This document shows, one piece after another, positions 9,987-20,307 of a stretch of DNA of 64,000 bases (positions are counted from its first letter, which is position 1; each line of letters opens with the position of its first letter). Origin of the DNA: Drosophila persimilis (taxonomy: Eukaryota; Arthropoda; Insecta; Diptera; Drosophilidae); the NCBI RefSeq assembly GCF_003286085.1, contig NW_020825598.1, forward strand, positions 1 to 64,000, given 5' to 3'. The notes below the pieces were generated by a model. That model worked only from the letters and a program-made list of their open reading frames with translations. It was not told where the DNA came from and searched no databases. The translations under genes were made by a program, and so were the position numbers.

Positions 9987-12900
9987 TTAGCCAGGCGGCT
10001 GTATGATGCCTTCTTCTTCGTCCCCTTTATGGTCTGGCACAATGATCCTCTGGATTCCCAATGGTTGACCCCTGATTCTGTCAAGAATTACTTCTCTAGT
10101 GTATTTCCCTTGCGCATACATTTTTCTGTAAACGTTGATCTGTAGCTCGCAGAATCTGTCCGGGGGTTTGAATGGTATTTTTTTGCGTTCAGCCTCTCTC
10201 TTGTCCATTTTATCCTTTTCTATTCTTTCCTGTTCCTCGTTTTCTAGCCTCAACAGAGTAGGAAGTCTTTTCCTCAGGATGGGTACATACTTCTCTACTA
10301 TTACTTTACGCTCAGCTTCGGAATAGTATCGAGTCGGATCCAGATCTGGATTTGGTTGTTCCTGAGGTTGTCCATTACTACGCGGGAGGATGAACTTCCG
10401 GAGTTGATTGTCATATCTGTGGCGGCTAGGCTTCAGTCTGTCAGGAATATAGGGGTTTCTCAACAGTCTGGCCACTTCTGAGTTGGGATGATCTATGAGT
10501 GAGTCGGCGAAACGGCCACTAGCCTTTTCATAAACCTCTTCGATCGTTTTCACATTATATATGCTTCTAATATTGTCATTTCTTGTGTATCTTGTGGCCC
10601 TAACTGACCTTCTCACTAATTTGTTTTGGAGTGTTTGAATCTTTTTTATTAGTGAGTCAGAAGCTAGAGCCCCCCAGACTGGAATAGCATAGTACCAAAT
10701 TGGCATAATTAATTGTTTTAGGATGGTCACTTTGCAGTCCCTAGCAAGATGGCTTTTGTTTCCAATAATCCAGTCGAGTTTTATTGACGTAGATATTGTC
10801 TTGTTTATGATGGTTTTGACATGAGGGCTAAGGCTTAGTTTCCGATCAAGGACAACCCCCAGATACGTTTGTTTAAATTTGTTAGGAATGCTTTGACCAT
10901 TTATTCTAGGCGTGCTTTCTTGCTGTGTTCTACTGAGATTATTTAATGTGAAAAATACGTGGGCTGTTTTCTTTTCATTAATGCCCATTTCCCATTTTTT
11001 TGCCCAAGCACTGAACTTATTTAGGTATTGTTCGTTCATTTTCGCCGCAACCGATAGGAAGTCCGCTATGCTCATGATAATTGTGTCATCTGCATACGTA
11101 GCCAACATTCTGTTTTTTTCTCTCAGCACCGGTATCTCAGTGGGGTGATAGCTTCTCATGCAGTTTGGGAGAGGAATATCCGATGAGTATATGCTGTATA
11201 ATAGAAGACCCAAATTGCTGCCCTGAGGAACTCCGGCTCTTATTTTTCCAGTTCTCGATGTTGTGCCATTGTTGGTGATCACTTCATTTAAGTAGCTTTC
11301 CAGCAGCTTGAAGGCCTGTAGGGACAGCAGTTTTGATAGCTTGTATAACAGTCCTGTATGCCATACTCTGTCGAACGCTTCTGATATGTCTATAAATACA
11401 GCTGAACAGTATTTCTTTTCTTCGTAGGCCCCCATAATGAACTGTGTAACTCTTGCTAACTGTTGTTCAGTGGCATGTTCTTTTCGAAACCCGAATTGGT
11501 GTGTGGGAAGGGCTCTAGAGAAGTCATCAAAATCGAAAAGTCGTTTGATGAAGAGTTTTTCGAAGGTTTTAGCCAAACCCTATAGGAGGCTTATTGGCCG
11601 ATAGGATGCTACTGACTGAGCAGGCTTGTTTGGTTTAAGAATTAGAGTAATTGTGGCATGTTTCCAAGCTTGCGGGAAGTGTCCTAGTCTCATAATTGAG
11701 TTAAAGATTAAAAGGATGTATAATAATGCTTTCTTTGGAAGTGCCTTAATTAACACATTGTCAATTCTATCCTTACCCGGGGCTTTGTTCAATATTAGGT
11801 TTTTAATTTCGATTGTCAGTTCTGGGAGTGTAAATGGTCTGAGAGGACGTGTTTGTGCTGTGTTTGTTGCTGCATCCGTCAGCTTCTGTTTTTCCAAGTC
11901 TAGGTCATTTTGTGTCGATTCACGTTCTTTTTCTGAGCTTGTATGTCTGGGTTTGAAACGTTCTTCTAAGTGTGAGACAAAGACCTCGACTTTTTCTTCA
12001 TTGCTTTTAGTCCATACAGGTCGCTGACTAGCATTTCCCGTTTGGGTGCAAATGGTCCAGTTTGGTTGTGGCTGTCTCTTTATTGTATTGGTTATTCTCC
12101 AAAGTTTCTTAATTTTGTGTCTGTCTTGTGTGTTTATTCCTTCGAATTGTTGATTAATGTTGTTTGTTTTTAATCTTTTTAGTTTTTTTTGAAGGCTATT
12201 CTGAGCGGCTTTATACAAAGTTTTGGCCTCTTCCGTGCGGAATAACTTGAGTCTAAGATTTAATTGATTTTTCAGTTGGAGAAGATCTGTAGTTTATTCG
12301 TCTAGTTTGTAGCGTGCTTTGTCTGTCCTTCGTTGACTGTTCAAGCTCCCAGGTCTTTGTCCTTGATTAGAGTTTTGATTTTTGGTAGCTAGTTTTACGG
12401 CGTCTTGTATGTTCCTCATCAGTATATTAACTGCATCTTCAATATCCAGGCCCGAGTGAATTTCCGTGTTTAAGTTAATGGTCCGTTCCAGGTGTTCCTT
12501 TAGTATATTGATGTTTGTCTTTTTTGTAATTAGCCGTCTGCTTATGGTGCTTTGGTGAACATATCTGCCCTATTTTTTTCCATTTCGATGGTTATTGGCA
12601 GGTGATCTGAGCATAGACTAGTACAGGATTGGATTTTCAGCCTATGTCTTGTCAAGCCACCACAAACTGCAAAGTCAATGGCCGAGGGTCTTTTTCTGCT
12701 GTCGTATGGGTAGTGAGTGGCACCTCCTGTGGCCAAGATATTGTATCTGGCTCCAAAGTTGACGGCTTCCATTAGGGCACGGCCTCTTTTGCAGGATCTG
12801 GCGTTCCCCCACCATGGGTGCTTTGCGTTCCAGGCCCCGCAGCAAAGGAAGCCAGAGGTACCCCCTATTATGTTGTAGAAATGCTGTAGTAGCGATCTAA

Positions 12901-13363
12901 AATTACTTTTTGACCAATTGAAGCTGGGTGGACAATATGTTGATGCAACTACAGTCATGTCTTTTCTATTGTTTGAGTTGGGGATAATTACTATTGGTGC
13001 ACTTTGAAGAAATTCGGTCTGTATTGGCTCAAGCGCGGCATGTCTAATGTTGTCTTTTACATAAGTGACGACTCCTCCTTTTTTATGATTATTTGGATTG
13101 GCAGCGTGATATGTCAGGTAGTTCGGTATTTGTAATAAAGTTGCATCCTGTTTGACCCTTGTTTCGATGACCATCATTATATGTATGTTCGCATTTGTCA
13201 TATGGGTTTCTAATTCAATCATTTTATTTTTTATTCCACAGGCATTCCAAAAGGCTACCCTTAATGTATTAGAATTGTTGTTGTTGCTGCTGTTGTTTGT
13301 GTGCATGAATAAAATTTGTATTGGCTGGATGTCAATGTTGTCTGTGATATTAACATGAGTCAT
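9987..13363 (-). pseudogene. LINE A ORF2 (endonuclease-reverse transcriptase), broken
   Basis: Jockey-superfamily non-LTR retrotransposon ORF2. The start at 13363 lies one base after the ORF1 stop. The N-terminal apurinic-type endonuclease is recognisable (RVAFWNACGIKNK, VIETRVK, SDHLPITIE). Reverse transcriptase follows, with TYADDTIIMS encoded at about 11078-11108. A C-terminal domain of about 230 residues, rich in basic and proline residues, ends RGDEEEG-like. Breaks seen: a frame change near 12570 beside a T7 run, a stop near 12293, and a Ser-to-stop change at about 11583 (LINE B reads TCG there). The pieces are otherwise collinear with LINE B. Not functional as it stands. Confidence 0.85.
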
Positions 13364-13364
13364 T

Positions 13365-14821
13365 TTAGTTGTCTTCTTCCATTTGGCTGCTGTTATCTCT
13401 GTCTGCCCTGAGAGGCACGGACTTGCCGTTAGAGGGAAGGCTCTGCACTAGACTGCCTAGTTGACTGATGGCAGCCAGGATGTCACTTATGCTGGCTTCG
13501 ATCTTGTTCAGCCTTTCTTCAAATCGCTTGCTTTCAGGTTCGGCCGGACCCACTGCCATAGTTTTCGAGGACTGCTAGAGTGCAATCTGTTCCTCTCGCA
13601 GTCTATTCTGGAATTTCTCCAGATGGCTGGCGGCAGCGTTGGGATTCATGTCCACGGCTATAGGAGCTCTCCGTCCTTTCCCTACTTTATCCTTTTTTTG
13701 ACTGGGTGTTTGTTTTCTCTTTTCTCTGTTTTTAATCTTGGTAATCCTTCTCTTGATTTCGGTATTATGGTGGCTGGGCTTTGGTTGGACATTTCTGCCT
13801 GAGAAAGGGTTTGTGAAGCCCCTCACTGGTCCACTTCGGCCCTCGTCACAGCCACTCACATCCCTGCGATGGCTACCTGCTGGAAAGGGGGCCACTCGGA
13901 ATGTTTGAGGACCCTAAAGCTTGCTTTGTGAGTCTATCATCGTTGATCAGTTTGTTCACCTTGAGCCTGCTTCTGGCCGCTTTAAAGGCTGGACAGCCCT
14001 TAAAGCAGCTGACATGTTCCCCGTCGCAGTTTGCGCAGTTGGCTGGGGTGTGTCTGGGCTTCGTGCATTCGGTTGAGAGGTGGCCTCTGGCACATTTCAT
14101 GCATTTGGGCTCGTTCCGGCAATAGTTTCTGGTGTGACCATAGGCCTGGCACCTGTGACATTGCAGGGGATTCCTGGGTGGCAGCTTTTTTTCAAATGCC
14201 ACTGACTGGCCTCCTAATACATTTATCTTTAGAATTTCGTCATGCGAGCCATCCCCTTTCTGCTTGTAGCGCCCCGCTTTGCCACCGTAGGTAAGGTAGG
14301 CTTAGAAGAAATTGTTTTAATATATAGAAAGAAGTCGAGAAAAATCCCTGAAATCGAACGCACGCACCCCTTTTCTTTCGTCGTATTAAAATAAAAAATT
14401 GCAGTCACCCAAGAAATTTCGGTATTGTTATTTAGAAAAACTATTCTAAAATTTCACTGCTCAATCTCTAACTCGAACATGTTTATTGGCCTTCCTGTAA
14501 CTTCATGCTTCATATTGCTGACCGTTTGGCCGGTGCGTATGCATTAGCAACTTTTGGTCGTGGAGGAGTTGTGTTATTTTCCTATGGGCGTTCATATCAA
14601 CGCATTGGATTATGATACCGTTCCCCGGGGTGCTTTTCGTTTTGAAGCTGTCCACCCCCGCTGTATAATTGAGTTTTTCTAGTAGGGGAACTATGGCTTT
14701 AACACCAGCTATGTGGATAGAAGGCACCCTCTTGCTCGATGGCACTACCTGCCATGGAAGGAGCTCAGGCTGTTCGATATGGTTACTTTCGCTGTCATTG
14801 AGATCATTGCTATGCCTACTC
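13365..14821 (-). pseudogene. LINE A ORF1 (gag-like zinc-knuckle protein), broken and interrupted
   Basis: RNA-binding ORF1 of LINE A. Three CCHC-like knuckles (CHRCQAYGHTRNYC, CMKCARGHLSTEC, CANCDGEHVSC) are encoded at about 13990-14160. Compared with LINE B ORF1 it has a roughly 32-bp deletion at about 13908 that shifts the frame, a Ser-to-stop change at about 13576, a roughly 99-bp deletion at about 14513, and an LTR inserted at 14265-14456. The 5' end of the ORF is lost: similarity to LINE B stops at about 14821, where BEL sequence begins. Confidence 0.85.
14265..14456 (+). repeat. Solo LTR (BEL-2 type) inside LINE A ORF1
   Basis: 192 bp with TGTAGCG...TTTCA ends and a perfect 5-bp target duplication CTGCT (14260-14264 and 14457-14461). 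LINE B reads straight through the site, which confirms the insertion. It is the same LTR as 18346-19718 minus its DINE insert, but carries a roughly 118-bp internal deletion just after TGTAGCG. Confidence 0.88.
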
Positions 14822-14822
14822 G

Positions 14823-17800
14823 CATGCTCTCCATGCGACAGCTATGGATAGAGTTATTCTGGCTACGTCGATCGTAAGCGTCCGAACAAATAATGGTGAA
14901 CATGTTTTGGCCCGAGCTCTGCTTGACTCGGGGTCTCAAACCAATTTTATAACTGAGGACTTAGCACAGCGCTTACAGATCCGTAGGGAGGAGTCGTGTA
15001 TCAACTTGCTTGGTATTGGTGAATCCAATTCACAAGTCAAGAAAAAGATACACACGGTGGTGAAGTCGCGAATTACTGGTAGTGAGTTTTAGGTTGATTT
15101 CTGGATTCTAAGGTCCATTTCGGGGTATCACCCTGATCGGGCAGATACACTCCAAAGGTGACTGCCACCCAAGAAGCTAGGAATTGTTTGAGTTGTCGAG
15201 AAGAGTCAGTGATACACATCGACAATACATTACAAAAGTTTTGGTCACTGGAAGAATTGCCGTCTTCTAAAAAGTCTTTATCTCCTGAACACAAGTTATG
15301 TGAAAAGCATTATAGAAGGACTACTCAGGTCGTGCCTTCAGGTCGGTTTGAAGTAAGACTGCCGTTCAAATCAGATCCCAGTTTCTTAGGCAACTCCTTT
15401 GAAGTGGCTAAACGGCGGTTTTTATCGCTTGAAAAAAGATTGTCTCGTGACCCCGAGTTGCAGAAAATGTACTTGGAGTTCATGGAAGAGTACCTCTCCT
15501 TGGGTCACATGTCTACCACAGACAACACAATCCCCAAAACTCCACATTATTTCATTCCACATCAGTGTGTGTTGAGGCCTCAAAGCACGTCGACCAAGCT
15601 CCGCGTCGTTTTCGATGCGTCTTGTAAAACGTCCTCTCAGGTGGCCTTGAACGACATATTGATGGTCGGTCCTACGATACAGGATGAGCTGTATTCGACA
15701 TTGCTCCGATTCAGACTACACAGGTACGCCTTGACAGCCGATGTTAAGAAGATGTATCGCCAAGTCTGGGTCGCTGATGCGGATAGACAATTCCAGCTCA
15801 TAGTGTGGAGAAGAGACCCGTCTGAGTCCTTGAGAATATACCAGCTCAACACCGTAACATATGGGACTGGACCAGCCCCATTTTTGGCAATTCGGTGTTT
15901 GAAGAGGTTGAGTGAGTTTGCAAAACTCTCATTCCCTAAAGCTGCTGAAGTTATTGACTCCGACTTCTATGTCGATGACATGTTGACTGGTGCTGGTTGC
16001 GTAGAGGAGTTAAAGACAATTAAGTCTGATCTGGCTCAGGTTCTTCAAACCGCTGGGTTTGAATTGACTAAATGGTTTTCGAACTCACCTGAGGTCACCG
16101 CATCCGAGAGCACAGTTAAACCGATAACGATCTCGGACTCAGAGTCAACGAAGACGTCTTTAAGTTCAAATTGACACGTCAGTTATGGGTCTCCGAGCGA
16201 CAAAACGGAACATCTTATCGGTGACATCAAAGCTGTTTGACCCCCTTGGCTTGTTAAGTCCTTTAGTAATTAAGGGAAAGATCCTACTGCAGGAGCTTTG
16301 GCTCAACAAGCTAGATTGGGATGAGTCAATTCCAATGAACTTGGAAACAGCATGGAACTTATTAAAAGAATCCTTGGGTCAGTTGGAGAAGATTACCATA
16401 CCTCGATTTGTGCATACTGATCCCATGTCACCGATTCAAGTACATGCCTTTGCCGACGCATCCATGAGAGCTTATGGAGCCTGCGTCTATATCCGTAGAA
16501 AGACTGCAGAAGGTTTCAAGGTCTCCTTGTTGACTGCAAAGTCGAAAGTAGCGCCACTCAAGACGAAAACGCTCCCAAGGCTTGAGTTATGTGCCGCTCA
16601 CCTTCTAGCAGACCTTTGTCACCGAATCAAATCACTGCTCAAGGTTCCAATTGATAAAATTATATTCTGGTAAGATTCAGAAGTTACTCTTCATTGGATC
16701 AGATCCCACCCTTCGTCGTTGTCAACATTCGTTGCGAACCGAGTAGCGGAGATTCAAGAGTGGTCAAGTGAAGCTACGTGGCGGCATGTGCCAACAAAAC
16801 AGAACCCAGCAGACATAGTTTCGAGAGGTTGTGACGTAGAGGAAATCGTGCAGTCGATCTGGTTTGGTGGACCAGAGTTCTTAAAGTTTGAAGAAGAGAG
16901 CTGGCCCAGAAATCCACACTTCGAGCTTTCCGAAGAAGAGATACAGATGGAAAGTCGGAAGAAATCGGTCGGACTGACCGTCGCGGCCAAGCCAAATTAC
17001 TTAGTGGATGTAATCGAGGGATACTCGTCACACCTCAAACTGCTAAGAGTGTTCGTTTTCGTGTTCCGCTTCATCCGAAAATGCAAAGACAAAAGTCTCA
17101 ACTTTGGAAAAATTCCGTCATCCGTAGAATACGACGAGGCGTTTCTAAAAATAGTCGAAATAACACAGAAAAAAGAGTCTCAAGAAGATATTTAAAGGGT
17201 TCGTAAAGGCACCAAGTTAGGCCCCAGTCTTCAGCGCTTGAATCCCTTCATCCATGAAGAGGCTGGGACATGGTGCTCTTTTTCGTTGTTGCGAGTTGGG
17301 GGGCGACTAGTTAACGCTCCTATGTCATATAATGCCAAGTTTCCTTTGTTATTGACAAAACGCTCGCAGTTTGTGCAGACATACGTTCGCTATCTGCATC
17401 AAACGAATTTTCATGCCGGCCCACGAGCACTCGTGAGTATCCTTAGACAGCGCATTTGGATAGTGAATGCTTAGGCGGTCTGCAGGGCGACAGTTAGGTC
17501 GTGTATTCGTTGCTTTAAATGCAAGCCGCTACTCCCGACCCAAATGATGGGCAACTTACCCGCAGACCGGCTCCGTGCTCTCCGCCCATTTTCAGTATGT
17601 GGCGTTGATTTTTGTGGCCCAGTCAACGACAAATTTCGTCGGAGCAAGTCGCCACTTCAGCGAACTGCGGAGGAAGATCGAGGCGGAAGCGGACGCGATA
17701 CGCGAATTTGCGTCAAGAAGCGGGTGCGAGCTTGCCTTCATACCGCCTCGAGCACCGCACATGGGCGGACTTTGGGAGGCCGGTGTGAAGTCTGCCAAGG

Positions 17801-18345
17801 GCCTACTCCTACGGGCAGTCGGAAGCGCTCTCCTCACCGCAGAGGAGCTGGAGACCGTGCTGGTCGGGATCGAGGCGGTACTCAACTCGCGCCCGCTAGG
17901 ACCCCTAAGCCCAGACCCAAGCGACGGAGACGCGCTGACTCCCGGGCACCTGCTGACAGGCGGGCCGCTCATCGCACCCCCAGCACCCAGGACCCCGGAC
18001 CAGGAGGGTCTGTGCTGCTTAAAGCGATGGCGGCTTGTCTCGTCAGCCAGACAAATGTTCTGGCAGCGATGGTCCCGGGAGTATGTGCTGGGATTACAAA
18101 TCAGATGCAAGTGGCACCAGGAGGAGCCAAACATAAAGGAAGGCGACCTAGTAATCGTCGCCGAGGACAACCTGCCCCCTCAACAGTGGCTCCTCGGAAG
18201 GGTGGTCGGAACAACCGCCGGGCAGGACGGAAGGGTCAGAGTGGTCGAGCTAAGGACGAGCAGCGGAGCCACGTTCAGGAGGCCGATACACAAATTGGCG
18301 CTTCTGCCAATGGTTTGAAGCCTTCCAGGCCTTCAACGGGGCCGG
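14823..18345 (+). pseudogene. pol: BEL-2 pol (protease-RT-RNase H-integrase), broken; gag missing
   Basis: Collinear BEL pol remnant. Protease motif ALLDSGSQTNF lies at about 14916, RT with FYVDDMLTG at about 15966-15990, RNase H region, H2C2 (HQTNFHAGPRALV), and integrase C-terminal half with GLWEAGVK and HKLALLPMV. Damage: a deletion with frame change at about 15092-15158; a frame change near 16175; stops at about 16673, 17195 and 17474 with homology resuming in frame; and a deletion at about 17610 that removes most of the integrase core between GVDFCGPV and TNFVGA, including the second catalytic Asp. The 5' boundary is a junction with LINE ORF1, so 5' LTR and gag are absent. A purine-rich tract (CAACGGGGCCGG) precedes the 3' LTR. 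Confidence 0.87.
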
Positions 18346-19718
18346 TGTAGCGCCATTTGAATAATAATAATTGTTATTAGGATAGTATTTCATGCAGTCT
18401 AGTGTAAGTTAGGCTAGGGCAAAGCGGGAGCGCAATAAAAGCTCGCTCTCTCGCTCTTGGCGAATTCGCCCCGCTTTGCCACCGTAGGTAAGGTAGGCTT
18501 AGAAGAAATTGTTTAATATATAGAAAGAAGTCGAGAAAAATCCCTGAAATCGAACGCACGCACCCCTTTTCTTTCGTCGTATCAAAATAAACGAGGGGGA
18601 ACGTTGTGAGTTGCTGCGGACACCGCAACTCTACAGTTATACCCGATACTAAGTCAGTATGGCTTTCCTCCGGCAGACGCCGCTAATATTAAACGACACG
18701 ACAAAGAGTGCGTGCGAGAGAGACAGAAAATCAGTCTGAGCGTGATGTCACGCGCTGCGTAGCCACTGCAAATTGATTTGTTCCTTTTGGCTACAAAAAT
18801 TATCTGATCTGATCCAGATTCAGCAGATATGGTCGTTATCTATGATTCCCCGTTTTTAGTTTTCTCGAATCTGCAATATTGTGGATGCAACAGATTTTCG
18901 TCCTTTGTGTGGGCGGAAGGGGGTGGGGCGAAATTTTGAGATACACGTTTTATAGTGAGATCTAAGAGAAGTGCGGATTCCAAATTTGGTTACTCTAGCG
19001 TTAATAGTCTTTGAGATTTGTGAATATCCCCAGATTTGCATCCTTTGCGGGGGCGGAAGGGGGTGTGGCGAAATTTTGAAACAAACTCGTCTCGGTCTGA
19101 TATATTAGGAGTGTGGATACCAAATTTGGTTGCTCCAGCTTTTATAGTCTCTGAGATCTAGGCGCTAATGTTTTACTCTAAGCAAAGCCGCCTATGCTAC
19201 CTGTGTGTTAGAGAGAGACAGGGCGAGAAAAAATGAAATTGTTTTCTTGATGCTGGCTATAATAGTAATACGATCCAATTCAGATTCTGCAGTCTAAAAG
19301 ATATGGTCATTCTCTACGATTTTCGCCCTTTGTGGGGGCGGAAGTGGGCGGGGCAAAGTTTTGAAATATTTTTGTAGCAGTGACATATCACAGAAGTCTG
19401 GATCCAAAACATCGTTGCTCTAGCTCTTATAGTCTTTGAGCATTAGGCGCTGAAGGGGACGGACAGACGGACAGACGGACGGACGGACAGACGGACAGAC
19501 GGACAGACAGACATGGCTCAATCGACTCGGCTATTGATGCTGATCAAGAATATATATACTTTATGGGGTCGGAAACGATTCCTTCTGGACGTTACACACA
19601 TCCACTTTTACCACAAATCTAATATACCCCAATACTCATTTTGAGTATCGGGTATAAAAATTGCAGTCACCCAAGAAATTTCGGTATTGTTATTTAGAAA
19701 AACTATTCTAAAATTTCA
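18346..19718 (+). repeat. BEL-2 3' LTR, split by a DINE insertion
   Basis: LTR halves 18346-18591 and 19657-19718 (about 308 bp in total) match the solo LTR at 14265. It begins TGTAGCGCC and ends TTTCA, followed by CTGCT (19719-19723) and LINE ORF1 sequence, the same flank as the solo LTR. The DINE D2 is inserted in an A-rich run. Confidence 0.85.
18592..19656 (-). mobile_element. DINE-1-like Helentron copy D2
   Basis: Complete reverse-oriented copy. It begins CGAGGGGGAACG (the reversed 3' terminus), with hairpin at about 18609-18632, 3' subTIR TATACCCGATACT at about 18638, GTCY-type microsatellite at about 19455-19512, and 5' subTIR ending at 19656. The pre-insertion LTR sequence is known from 14265-14456, so the ends are well defined. 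There is no clear target duplication, as expected for this class. It belongs to the subfamily with the TTAGCGCCTAGATCTCAGAG segment. Confidence 0.9.
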
Positions 19719-20307
19719 CTGCTCAATCTCTAACTCGAACATGTTTATTGGCCTTCCTGTAACTACATGCTTCATATTGCTGACCGTTTGGCTGGTGCGT
19801 ATGCATTAGCAACTTTTGGTCGTGGAGGAGTTGTGTTATTTTCCTATGGGCGTTCATATCAACGCATTGGATTATGATACCGTTCCCCGGGGTGCTTTTC
19901 GTTTTGAAGCTGTCCACCCCCGCTGTATAATTGAGTTCTCGATGTGCCAATGGGGGATTTGTCCTCGTCAGTGCTGTCCATGTCCCTATTCAATCTTTTA
20001 CCGGGGGTAATAACGGGGGCAGGGATGACTGCCGTGTTGAGGGTCCTAGTCGTTGGCATATCCCTGAGCCAATTTTTGACCAAGTCATTGCTATTTTCTA
20101 GCTCCGTCAGGAGTGAAGATCTACTCATGGTCATTGTTGGGGGAGATGCCTGAATTAGTGGTTGAAATACATTTTTTTTGGCTTTAATTTTATTTGTGGT
20201 CGATTTATTTTTATTACTGGCTTGTGATATATAATTTTCTTTATTTGTTTCATTTTCAGCATCCCGTTTTTTTTTTGTTCTATACATTTACATGTAGCAG
20301 GTCTGAT
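19719..20307 (-). pseudogene. Second copy of the LINE A ORF1 arm
   Basis: Repeats the LINE ORF1 sequence that follows the solo LTR at 14457, including the diagnostic roughly 99-bp deletion (CATATTGCTGACC) that LINE B lacks. It is therefore a duplicate of the same LINE copy, not an independent insertion. It has a further deletion of about 360 bp at about 19936 relative to LINE B, and extends closer to the ORF1 N-terminus (NETNKENYISQASNKNK). It ends abruptly at 20307, where copia begins. Confidence 0.85.
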
